Assembly (NCBI GenBank): GCA_016214445.1
Contig: JACROM010000050.1
Coordinates: forward strand, 12,693-21,771
Direction of reading: 5' to 3'
DNA: 9,079 nucleotides
From: Microcaldota archaeon
GTDB taxonomy: Archaea > Micrarchaeota > Micrarchaeia > Norongarragalinales > Norongarragalinaceae
The position numbers were made by a program, and so were the translations under genes. Below the pieces are notes generated by a model. That model was not told the DNA's origin. It did no database searches and saw nothing but the letters and a program-made list of their open reading frames with translations. Numbering within the stretch: position 1 is the stretch's first letter; each line of letters opens with the position of its first letter. Positions 1-5,573 of this stretch are shown here, one piece after another.

Positions 1-9
1 AAAACAAGA

Positions 10-17
10 TATAAATA
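10..17 (+). promoter_or_regulatory. TATA box of the GH114-like lipoprotein gene
   Basis: TATAAATA preceded by a purine-rich AAACAAGA that fits a TFB-recognition element. Its centre lies about 25 bp before the GTG at 39, so transcription would start at or next to that codon, giving a leaderless mRNA. A GGAGGTG at 20-26 looks like a Shine-Dalgarno site but would then lie upstream of the transcript start. Confidence 0.6.
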
Positions 18-38
18 CAGGAGGTGTTTTGTTGGTTT

Positions 39-1268
39 GTGGAATTCAACAAATTTGCAGTTGTTTTGGCTTTGTGTCTTCTGCTGATTGGCTGTACCAT
101 AAGGACTGTTGAAAGTCGCCCCACCGCGTTGCCTGCGCCTTCTGTCGAGCCGATTCAAACCCAAGAAGCGCGTTCTTCGGGCCAGACCGAAACGCCTATG
201 ACGCTAACGCCAACTGGAGCCCAAACCGCTGAACCGGCTCAACTGCCTACTCCGATTACTTCAACTCAGACAACTGTTCCGACATCATCGCCAGCTTCTA
301 CACCCTCTTCAACCTCCACGCCGACACCTGCACCAACGTTTACCCCTGTTCCAACGCCTTCATCTCCAATTGCTTCTTCAACCGCTTCGCCTTCTGCTTC
401 TCCAACTCTTGCGCCTGGATTGAAGTCGTGGATTTACGTTCTTACCGGTTACGAGCGGAACCTCCAGGACATTGTGCGCACTCCTTCGGACATCGTGGTG
501 GTGGACGCGTTCAAGCAAACTCCCGACGTTCCTTTCAGCGCTGCGGAAGTGGAAGAGTTCAAGAAGAACCACAAGATTGTTTTGGCGTACATGAGTATAG
601 GCGAAGCTGAGGATTACCGGTATTACTGGAAGAGCGAGTGGAAAACCAGCCCGCCGAAATGGCTGGGCAAGGTGAACCCGGACTGGGGTAGTATGAAGGT
701 CAAATACTGGAACCCTGATTGGCAAGCGATAGTTTTCGGTTACTTGGACAAGATTGTTGCGCAGGGTTTCGACGGCGTTTACCTGGACATAGTGGATGGG
801 TACGAGTACTGGTCGGATTCCGACAACGAAGAGAACGAGGTTTTGTACAAGAATGATGCAGCCAACCGCATGGTTTCCTTTATTTCGGCAATTCGCCAGC
901 GGGCTCGCGCGAAAAACCCTGTTTTCAAGGTTTTCCCGCAGAATGCAGCTGAATTGGTGAACTACGACGGCTATCTTGGTGCAGTTGACGGCATAGGCAA
1001 AGAAACCACTTGGTTCGAGGGTTACAGCGAGCTGCTTGCGCCTGGTTCTACTGCAAAGCCAGTTGACCCGGACGCAACAGCTGAACAGGTTGGTTTCCTT
1101 CGGCGGATAAAACAAGCAGGCAAGACTGTTGTGGTTGTTGACTATTTCGCGCCTTCCCAGTCAACGCTTGCGGCTGATTTCGTTGTGAAGGCGCGTTCTG
1201 AGGGTTTCATTCCTTACGCTGCGGACGCGCGCGCTTTGGATAAGGTAAGCTCGTTTTTCGTTTCGTGA
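39..1268 (+). CDS. Secreted lipoprotein with GH114-like (MJ1477/TM1410 family) TIM-barrel domain
   Basis: Predicted cell-surface lipoprotein of 409 residues. The N-terminus is a short basic segment, a hydrophobic core and the lipobox LIGC, with Cys19 as the likely lipidated residue. A Pro/Ser/Thr-rich linker (about residues 20-128) follows and probably holds the enzyme away from the membrane. From about residue 131 to the end is a barrel domain resembling COG2342/GH114, the endo-alpha-1,4-polygalactosaminidase relatives once misannotated as cysteinyl-tRNA synthetases. Visible signatures are a WIYVLTGYERN opening strand, VVVDAF, VLAYMSIGEAEDYR, and GFDGVYLDIVDGYEYW. The aspartates in the VVVD and YLDIVD motifs are candidate catalytic acids. 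The role is probably hydrolysis of an amino-sugar polysaccharide, but the substrate is unknown. GTG39 is preferred over GTG24 because it gives a cleaner signal peptide (MEFNKFAVVLA) and suits the TATA spacing. The family call is fairly secure; activity is inferred. Confidence 0.85.
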   Translation: MEFNKFAVVLALCLLLIGCTIRTVESRPTALPAPSVEPIQTQEARSSGQTETPMTLTPTGAQTAEPAQLPTPITSTQTTVPTSSPASTPSSTSTPTPAPTFTPVPTPSSPIASSTASPSASPTLAPGLKSWIYVLTGYERNLQDIVRTPSDIVVVDAFKQTPDVPFSAAEVEEFKKNHKIVLAYMSIGEAEDYRYYWKSEWKTSPPKWLGKVNPDWGSMKVKYWNPDWQAIVFGYLDKIVAQGFDGVYLDIVDGYEYWSDSDNEENEVLYKNDAANRMVSFISAIRQRARAKNPVFKVFPQNAAELVNYDGYLGAVDGIGKETTWFEGYSELLAPGSTAKPVDPDATAEQVGFLRRIKQAGKTVVVVDYFAPSQSTLAADFVVKARSEGFIPYAADARALDKVSSFFVS

Positions 1269-1286
1269 GCCCAACATACTTGTACG

Positions 1287-1293
1287 TTTAAAA
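1287..1293 (+). promoter_or_regulatory. TATA box of the second lipoprotein gene
   Basis: TTTAAAA centred at 1290, exactly 26 bp before the ATG at 1316, in the 47-bp gap after the GH114-like gene. The spacing puts the transcription start on the initiation codon, and no Shine-Dalgarno-like sequence precedes it. The gene is therefore likely to have its own leaderless transcript. Confidence 0.65.
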
Positions 1294-1315
1294 GCATCTC
1301 GCGCCTAACAAACGC

Positions 1316-2569
1316 ATGAGATACTTTGCTTTGTTTCTAACCGCTTCGCTGCTGTTGCTGGGTTGCATCGGCGGGGCGCAGGACACGACCCAGGTTGTCA
1401 AGGCCTTGCCTCAGGTGCAGCAGTTTTTGCAGGAGCACCCCGCAGCCGAGATAAAAACCGTCTATCTTCCGGCAGGCTCCGGAAACTATTCGGAAATAAA
1501 GAGGAAGTGCGAAGTGAGCCTGGAAGAAAAGGACCTGTGGTACGCTTCGGTAAAGGAAGGGACTGTGTTTATAGAAGTGTGGCTTGAAGGCTCGACCCAA
1601 CGCTTGTTGTGCGCCTACAAGACCCCCACTGCTACGCCGGAGCCGACAGCAGCGCCTACTGCCGCGCCCACTGCGGTTGTAGAGGAAGACGAGGAAGATG
1701 AAGACGCTGAAGAGATTGCCGAGTCCGGCGAATTCACTTTCAAGGACCCTGCTGGTTGGACGAAGGACGAATCCGGAAAAATGGGGACGATGGCCATCTG
1801 GTTCGGGCCCCAGAAGAACGGGTTTACCGCAAACATAAACCTTGTTTCAGAGGAAATAGGCGAAATGTCTCTGGAAGATTATGATGCGTTAAGCATAGGC
1901 AACGCGCCCAAGGTTCTGACGGATTACGAGGTTTTGGATTCCGGAAGGAAGAGCGTTTCCGGCAGGCAGGGCAAGACGTACACTTTCTCCTTCACGCAAG
2001 GAAAGAGCAAACTCAAAGCGAAGAACGTTTTCTTCGTTGCCGGAGGAGTTGCTTACACCATAACCTACACCAATTTGGCTGGAAGAAACTTTGACGCGTA
2101 TGTTGACGTTTTCGACGAGCTGGTGGATTCAATGGAGTTCGCTTCGGAAACGGAAGAAGCAGAAGACTCGGAAAGCACCATAAACCACGTGCGCGATGAC
2201 GCGGGCTTGGTGAGGGATAAAGAGGTGGAAACGGCCGCTTCTGCGACGCCGATAACTTTAGGAGCTGCTTCACCCACTGTCCAAGCTGCTGCGGCAACTT
2301 CAACCGGAACAGGCGACCCGAACGAGGCCGAAGCGAAAAGCAAGTGCGTTTCGCTGTGCAACGAGTGGAAATCCGAAGGGAACGATTTGAGCAACGGGCC
2401 GTGTTTGAGTTACGCGATTGCAACCGGCTGGGTGTGCGACGTCGCGCACTCGCCGCGGATTGCGGCGGACGACGTGCAGGCAAACCAGTGCCCGATGACC
2501 TTGCCCGAAAACCCTGCCTCCCATTTCGTTGAAGTGGATGAAGATTGTAACCTGATTAAGGTTGTTTGA
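1316..2569 (+). CDS. Multidomain archaeal lipoprotein with PsbP-like middle domain and six-cysteine C-terminal module
   Basis: A 417-residue exported lipoprotein of unknown function. Residues 1-17 form a lipoprotein signal ending in LLGC, with Cys17 as the lipid anchor. Residues about 25-101 form a small alpha/beta domain containing two cysteines (65 and 99) that could pair. Residues 103-136 are a Thr/Pro/Ala linker running into a strongly acidic stretch (EEDEEDEDAEE). Residues about 137-276 (FTFKDPAGWTKDE... to ...FDELVDSMEF) resemble the PsbP/DcrB fold found in many lipoproteins; this is a pattern match by eye. After a second low-complexity linker (277-340), residues 341-417 hold six cysteines (344, 348, 363, 374, 392, 411), which probably form disulfides outside the cell. 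The preceding gene is also a lipoprotein, which suggests a cell-surface locus. Not recognised as any named protein. Confidence 0.8.
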   Translation: MRYFALFLTASLLLLGCIGGAQDTTQVVKALPQVQQFLQEHPAAEIKTVYLPAGSGNYSEIKRKCEVSLEEKDLWYASVKEGTVFIEVWLEGSTQRLLCAYKTPTATPEPTAAPTAAPTAVVEEDEEDEDAEEIAESGEFTFKDPAGWTKDESGKMGTMAIWFGPQKNGFTANINLVSEEIGEMSLEDYDALSIGNAPKVLTDYEVLDSGRKSVSGRQGKTYTFSFTQGKSKLKAKNVFFVAGGVAYTITYTNLAGRNFDAYVDVFDELVDSMEFASETEEAEDSESTINHVRDDAGLVRDKEVETAASATPITLGAASPTVQAAAATSTGTGDPNEAEAKSKCVSLCNEWKSEGNDLSNGPCLSYAIATGWVCDVAHSPRIAADDVQANQCPMTLPENPASHFVEVDEDCNLIKVV

Positions 2570-2600
2570 GCAATTTGACAATTCCTTTGGTGGCGTCCAC
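2556..2600 (-). pseudogene. In-frame relic or duplicate of the PEP-utilizing-domain C-terminus (VDATKGIV)
   Basis: Reading the minus strand from 2600, the codons give VDATKGIVKLLKQP and then TAA. The phosphohistidine protein next door ends in VDATKGIVRKI (codons from 2735 down). The eight shared residues are identical, although five of their eight codons differ, all at third positions. The relic lies in the same frame as that gene, 33 open codons beyond its TAG stop. It overlaps the last 14 bases of the lipoprotein gene on the other strand. It could be the displaced original 3' end of the gene or the remnant of a paralogous copy. It is too short to be a gene on its own. Confidence 0.55.
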
Positions 2601-2609
2601 GGTCGCCCC

Positions 2610-2626
2610 AGAGGGCTCCGCCCCCT
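2610..2626 (-). repeat. GC-rich hairpin between convergent genes
   Basis: On the minus strand AGGGGGC and GCCCTCT pair around a GGA loop, giving 7 bp with one G-U wobble. On the plus strand the wobble position becomes an A-C mismatch, so the fold is better in the minus-strand RNA, downstream of the phosphohistidine gene. It lies 18 nt from the larger palindrome at 2645-2672 and may belong to the same repeat. Confidence 0.45.
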
Positions 2627-2644
2627 TGGCGCGAACGAAGCTTT

Positions 2645-2672
2645 GCGATTGGTCTTCCGGAAGACCAATCGC
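2645..2672. repeat. 28-bp perfect palindrome, possible bidirectional terminator or palindromic repeat element
   Basis: GCGATTGGTCTTCC is followed directly by its exact reverse complement, giving 14 bp of uninterrupted symmetry centred on CCGG. It lies between convergent genes (stops at 2569 and 2700), where a bidirectional 3'-end structure would be useful. No T-run follows on either strand, so it is not a canonical terminator. The perfect symmetry could equally be a dispersed palindromic repeat or a protein-binding site. Confidence 0.7.
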
Positions 2673-2699
2673 TTCCAACCGCTCGCCTCCTCCCCCGAA

Positions 2700-4184
2700 C
2701 TAGATTTTGCGCACAATACCTTTCGTCGCGTCAACCTCTACGACGTCGCCGTCCTTCAGGGTTTTGGTGGCAACGCGCGTGCCGATAACGCATGGTATCT
2801 TGAGCTCGCGGGAGACTATGGCTGCGTGGCACGTTATTCCGCCGATGTCAGTTACTATTGCCGTGGAGAGTTCCATTGCAGGCACGAGGTTGACGTTTGT
2901 CTGGATGCTCACGATTATGTCGCCTTTCTTCATCTTCTTCAAATCAGCGAGTTCGTTGATTACCTTGACGGTTCCTTTGGCTTTGCCGGGGTAAGCGCAT
3001 TCTCCCTTCAATTCGTCTTCCTTCTCTGCTTTTTCCTCGATTATTCTGGATGAGGCGTATTCCGCCTCCTTTCCCGTGAAAATACCGTATCTGGCGTCGT
3101 GCGCGTAGTGCACGCAGTGTTTGTAGCGAGCGTTGAGCGTTTCTTCCGGAACCTTTTTGTTTTCCAGCAGTAGCGCTTCAACTTCCCGCGTGTCCAAAAA
3201 GCGCACTTGCTTCAGAGAGTAGCCGAACCTTTTGGCCGTTTCCCTCAGCCATGGTTCCATGAGGCAGTAGCTCTTGAAGAAAAGTTCCTTCCTCAGGCCT
3301 TTCAGGTAAACTATTTTTTTCGCCTTCCGTATGAGCTCTCTTGTTTCGGCGTCAAGCTTCTTTTCCCCTTCCTTTTGTTGTTCATTCAGTTCAAGTTCCT
3401 CTTTTTCTATTTGTTGCAGTTGTTCTGTAAAACCTTTTTTTGCCAGCGCGAGCAAGTTTGATGCTACATTCTCTTTGCTCCATGCCGGTCCTTCGTAGTT
3501 GTATGGGAGCCAGAAATAAGCGCGGTAGTGCGAGTCGAATTCCTTCTTCAACTGGTCGTCCAGTTTTTCCACTAATTCCTTTGGTTTCAGTTTTAGCAGT
3601 TCTGGTTTTTCGTTTTGGATTTTTTCCCCCAGTTTTAGGAGGCCTTTCCTTTCCTTTTTCAGGAACGATTCCTCGTTTGGGGTTGTGAGCAGTGTGAACA
3701 CTTCGGAGAGTTTTTCTTTATGCGCTCTTTCGAGTTTTTGCTTGAGTTCCTTAGTCAGCAGGTCGTTTACCGCGTCGATGAAGCTGAACGTTAGGCCGGA
3801 AGCAGTTGCGAGCCTCATTTCCTTTCCGTAAGCGTCGTAAAAATCCAGGAGTTCCCTGTTGGTTTTTCCTTTCAAGTCCGAGTTCCATGCTTTTTCGGCA
3901 ATTGAGGCCATTCCGTTGCAGTGCTTCTCGACCTCGCGGCAGTTCCACTCGAAGAATCCGTGTTCGTTTTTTGTTTTTGAGTATGCTGCGTCTCCCAACG
4001 CTTTCCATTCTTCGGGTGTGCAGCACCACCGCATCTTTCCTTCCTTGAATTCCATCAAGCAGTGCTTCATGTTTACGCCTGCGAACTTGTGCAAATCCTC
4101 CGACAGCCCGTGCTGATAGAATACTATTGGAAACAGCGAAACCTGGCGGTCGGCCACTATGACCATGAATTCAGGTATTTCCAT
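2700..4184 (-). CDS. PEP-synthase-like phosphohistidine-domain protein lacking ATP-grasp
   Basis: A 494-residue protein whose last 100 residues form a PEP-utilizing mobile (swivelling phosphohistidine) domain. The motif GGITCHAAIVSREL contains His453, the residue phosphorylated in PEP synthase, PPDK and rifampin phosphotransferase, and is followed by the usual IPCVIGT. The domain starts near GECAYPGKAKGTVKVI (about residue 395). Residues 140-300 are rich in charged helices, with a likely coiled coil at 250-300. The N-terminal 130 residues contain seven cysteines and no recognised motif. No ATP-grasp nucleotide-binding domain is visible, so it cannot be a complete PEP synthase (usually about 750-800 residues). 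The architecture resembles the middle and His domains of rifampin-phosphotransferase-like proteins. It may transfer phosphate with a separate partner, or have another role. The stop is TAG. A possible TATA-like CTAAAAA centred near 4210 would make it leaderless. Confidence 0.8.
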   Translation of the reverse strand: MEIPEFMVIVADRQVSLFPIVFYQHGLSEDLHKFAGVNMKHCLMEFKEGKMRWCCTPEEWKALGDAAYSKTKNEHGFFEWNCREVEKHCNGMASIAEKAWNSDLKGKTNRELLDFYDAYGKEMRLATASGLTFSFIDAVNDLLTKELKQKLERAHKEKLSEVFTLLTTPNEESFLKKERKGLLKLGEKIQNEKPELLKLKPKELVEKLDDQLKKEFDSHYRAYFWLPYNYEGPAWSKENVASNLLALAKKGFTEQLQQIEKEELELNEQQKEGEKKLDAETRELIRKAKKIVYLKGLRKELFFKSYCLMEPWLRETAKRFGYSLKQVRFLDTREVEALLLENKKVPEETLNARYKHCVHYAHDARYGIFTGKEAEYASSRIIEEKAEKEDELKGECAYPGKAKGTVKVINELADLKKMKKGDIIVSIQTNVNLVPAMELSTAIVTDIGGITCHAAIVSRELKIPCVIGTRVATKTLKDGDVVEVDATKGIVRKI

Positions 4185-4206
4185 GCGTTCTTGTTGGTTT
4201 TCAATG

Positions 4207-4213
4207 TTTTTAG
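4207..4213 (-). promoter_or_regulatory. Weak TATA-like box of the phosphohistidine-domain gene
   Basis: The minus strand reads CTAAAAA, centred about 26 bp upstream of the ATG at 4184, and no Shine-Dalgarno-like sequence precedes that ATG. The match to the archaeal consensus is poor, so the call rests mainly on the spacing it shares with neighbouring genes. Confidence 0.35.
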
Positions 4214-4315
4214 GGGTTTGTTGGGGAGAAAAAAATTATGCGCAAGATTTAAGTCTGCTCTATGGCAAGAGGCGGGCATGTTGATAGTGGGGTTTGGCAG
4301 ATGCGGTAGAAACCA

Positions 4316-4323
4316 TTTAAATA
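4316..4323 (+). promoter_or_regulatory. TATA box of the toxin-antitoxin operon
   Basis: TTTAAATA preceded by GTAGAAACC, a good BRE-TATA combination. Transcription would start near 4346, leaving a leader of about 34 nt before the ATG at 4380. The TATA box overlaps the left arm of the operator-like inverted repeat. Confidence 0.65.
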
Positions 4324-4364
4324 CCTACAAAAGTACATAGTTTGTAGTAAATTTGTAGGTATTT
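4319..4364 (+). promoter_or_regulatory. Operator-like inverted repeat of the toxin-antitoxin operon
   Basis: AAATACCTACAAA at 4319-4331 is an exact 13-bp inverted match to TTTGTAGGTATTT at 4352-4364. A third half-site, TTTGTAG at 4341-4347, sits 11 bp (one helical turn) before the right arm. It also makes a tighter palindrome with the left CTACAAA. The array covers the TATA box and the predicted transcription start, the usual place for autorepression by a ribbon-helix-helix antitoxin. Binding is inferred. Confidence 0.65.
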
Positions 4365-4379
4365 GTGTGGTGGTTTGAA

Positions 4380-4658
4380 ATGGAAGCTGTTGTAAGGTTT
4401 GACGGGGCTGTCGCGGTCGTGCTGGACAAACTGGTGGACATGGGTTATTTCCGGACGAGGTCGGAAGCTGTGCGGGCGGGAGTGCTGGAGTTGGGAAGAG
4501 AGTATGGAATGCTGAATACTCCTAGTGAGATTGAGGATGAGCTCGCGGCAATGAAGATGCAGCGTTTGGATGAGGAGACCAAAGCCGGAAAGAGGAAACT
4601 GTTGTCTGAAAAGGACGTTTTGAAGAAGTACCCTCACTTGAAAAACATGAAAGGTTGA
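4380..4658 (+). CDS. Ribbon-helix-helix antitoxin
   Basis: A 92-residue antitoxin and probable autorepressor. The N-terminal EAVVRFD strand, the helix GAVAVVLDKLVDMG, and the second helix FRTRSEAVRAGVLELGREYGML form a classic ribbon-helix-helix DNA-binding domain. The charged C-terminal half (about residues 50-92) is the expected toxin-binding tail. The ATG at 4380 is chosen over the in-frame GTG at 4365 because the protein then starts directly with the RHH strand and a GGTGG lies a few bases upstream. The toxin gene begins 6 bp after this stop, so the two are cotranscribed. The promoter carries repeated CTACAAA half-sites, the probable binding sites. It would neutralise the downstream toxin and repress the operon, most strongly as a complex with it. 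Confidence 0.85.
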   Translation: MEAVVRFDGAVAVVLDKLVDMGYFRTRSEAVRAGVLELGREYGMLNTPSEIEDELAAMKMQRLDEETKAGKRKLLSEKDVLKKYPHLKNMKG

Positions 4659-4664
4659 GTTTTA

Positions 4665-4934
4665 TTGGATGATTATGCGCTTGAATACGATTCTGGCTGG
4701 GACATCTATTTTGAAAAGTTTGACCCTGCGGTGCAAGCGCGCATAATGAAGAAAATAATTCAGTTGAAAAAACCCCTGAAGCACCGTCACCTTAAGCATG
4801 GTTTGCCTTATTTCGTCGAGGAAGCCGGAGGCTACAGGGTAGCTTTTCAAGTGGAGGAAAAACTTAAGAAAAAAATAATCCGGTTTGTTGGCGACCACAA
4901 GCAGTACGAGGAGTGGTACAATAGCCTTGTCTGA
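4665..4934 (+). CDS. RelE/ParE-family toxin
   Basis: An 89-residue basic protein of the RelE/ParE superfamily. The fold signature is clear: an N-terminal helical pair (FEKFDPAVQARIMKKIIQLKKP), then LKHGLPYFVEEAGGYRVAFQVEE, then KKIIRFVGDHKQYEEWY. Arg58 in the GGYRVAF strand, Arg73, His78 and Tyr81 are the conserved or candidate active residues. RelE members cut mRNA in the ribosomal A site and ParE members poison gyrase. The terminal H-x-x-Y-x-x-W-Y favours an archaeal RelE-type nuclease, but the target is not proven. Translation starts at TTG 4665, with GGTTGAG at 4653-4659 as a weak ribosome-binding site. The rare start codon and weak site would keep toxin below antitoxin, as expected. Confidence 0.85.
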   Translation: MDDYALEYDSGWDIYFEKFDPAVQARIMKKIIQLKKPLKHRHLKHGLPYFVEEAGGYRVAFQVEEKLKKKIIRFVGDHKQYEEWYNSLV

Positions 4935-4937
4935 GTG

Positions 4938-4994
4938 TTTTGTTGTTTTTGTTCGTTCAGGCCCCTTCCTCACGGTAGCTGTTTAACTTTTTTT
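4938..4994 (+). terminator. T-tract terminator region after the toxin gene
   Basis: Starting 4 bp after the toxin stop is a T-rich run (TTTTGTTGTTTTT at 4938-4950), with a second TTTTTTT at 4988-4994. Archaeal RNA polymerase terminates at such U-tracts without needing a hairpin. The converging uS10 gene ends at 5012. No matching T-tract was seen on the minus strand for uS10 in this 77-bp gap. Confidence 0.45.
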
Positions 4995-5011
4995 CGCTAA
5001 GAATTAGTTGT

Positions 5012-5317
5012 TCAACTGAGTGTCATCTCAACGTTTACGCCTGAAGGGATTTTAATGCGCATGATTTCCCTCAGGACCCTGTCGTCGGCCTGCACTTCAA
5101 TCAGCCTTTTGTGCACGCGCAGTTCCCACTTTTCGTAAGTGTCGGAGCCGTCGCCGCAAGGGCTTCTTCGCGTGGAGATGCGGAGCTTCTTCGTGGGCAA
5201 CGGAATCGGGCCCTTCATGGCTATGCCCGCCTTGCCGGAAATCTCCTTGATCTGGGAGCATACGCTGTTCAGTTCATCAATGTTCTGACTCTCCAGTTTG
5301 ATTCTTGCTTTGCTCAT
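5012..5317 (-). CDS. rps10: 30S ribosomal protein uS10 (S10p/S20e)
   Basis: A 101-residue protein of standard archaeal S10 length. It binds the head of the small subunit and contacts uS3 and uS14. The universal loop signature is intact: GPIPLPTKKLRISTRRSPCGDGSDTYEKWELRVHKRLI, quoted here in parts: GPIPLPTKKLRIST (36-49), then SPCGDGSDTYEKWELRVHKR. The C-terminus IPSGVNVEMTLS is also typical. It lies downstream of EF-1A, a conserved archaeal gene order, but 247 bp away, with a hairpin array in between. No TATA box lies 26 bp upstream and only a weak GTGAAT-like site precedes the ATG. It therefore probably relies on the EF-1A transcript or on RNA processing within the array. Confidence 0.95.
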   Translation of the reverse strand: MSKARIKLESQNIDELNSVCSQIKEISGKAGIAMKGPIPLPTKKLRISTRRSPCGDGSDTYEKWELRVHKRLIEVQADDRVLREIMRIKIPSGVNVEMTLS

Positions 5318-5353
5318 TCAATTCACAACGCTAGATTCCTTTCCAAAGTTCCG

Positions 5354-5544
5354 TACAAAGCAAAGCTTTGTAATGTCATGCAAACTCTCCGAGTTTGCAG
5401 GACAACGCAAACTCTGCCAGAATTTGCGATGCCACACAATTCCGTTGGAATTGTGGAGGCTTCACAACTGCTTAAGGCGGTTGTGCTGCCACACAAACCG
5501 TCATGAGCGGTTTGTGCTGTGCCGCAAATGCTTGAAGCATTTGC
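5354..5544 (-). repeat. Tandem array of seven distinct hairpins in the EF-1A/uS10 intergenic region
   Basis: Plus-strand arms and loops are as follows. 5354-5372: TACAAAG/CTTTGTA, loop CAAAG. 5379-5399: TGCAAACTC/GAGTTTGCA, loop TCC. 5406-5428: CGCAAACTCT/AGAATTTGCG, loop GCC. 5435-5455: CACAATTCC/GGAATTGTG, loop GTT. 5463-5485: CACAACTGC/GCGGTTGTG, loop TTAAG. 5492-5516: CACAAACCG/CGGTTTGTG, loop TCATGAG. 5524-5544: GCAAATGCT/AGCATTTGC, loop TGA. Linkers are 6, 6, 6, 7, 6 and 7 nt, three of them ending in TGYCA. Five stems pair perfectly. The third has a C-A mismatch on this strand that becomes a U-G wobble in minus-strand RNA. The fifth has the reverse: a wobble on plus, a mismatch on minus. 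Function unknown. Confidence 0.85.
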
Positions 5545-5551
5545 AAGCAAG

Positions 5552-5573
5552 AAAAAGGCTTTTCTCAGCCTTT
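5552..5573 (-). terminator. Hairpin with U-tract spanning the EF-1A stop codon
   Basis: On the minus strand AAAGGCT and AGCCTTT pair around GAGAAA, followed by a run of five T (5556-5552). The EF-1A TGA stop (5567-5565) begins at the last base of the upstream arm. The form is that of an intrinsic terminator, but stop-codon overlap means a translating ribosome would mask it. It may instead be a 3'-end or processing structure. Confidence 0.5.

Noticed and set aside
378..1115. 245-codon minus-strand open frame opposite the GH114-like gene
   Set aside because: Antisense shadow of a clear coding frame; composition is odd and no motif is visible.
2562..3053. 163-codon plus-strand open frame at the 3' end of the phosphohistidine gene
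   Set aside because: It is antisense to the conserved His-domain codons and crosses the palindromes, with no sign of its own start signals.
4278..4340. 20-codon leaderless ORF (MLIVGFGRCGRN...) with TTTAAG about 27 bp upstream
   Set aside because: Too short and without supporting conservation; it runs through the toxin-antitoxin promoter and operator.
5354..5544. CRISPR array
   Set aside because: Units are palindromic, about 28 bp apart with 6-7 nt linkers, and differ in sequence; there are no identical repeats with 30-40 nt spacers and no cas genes.
5323..5550. 75-codon minus-strand open frame across the hairpin array
   Set aside because: No ribosome-binding site or family resemblance; composition is explained by the hairpins, and other frames are also open there.
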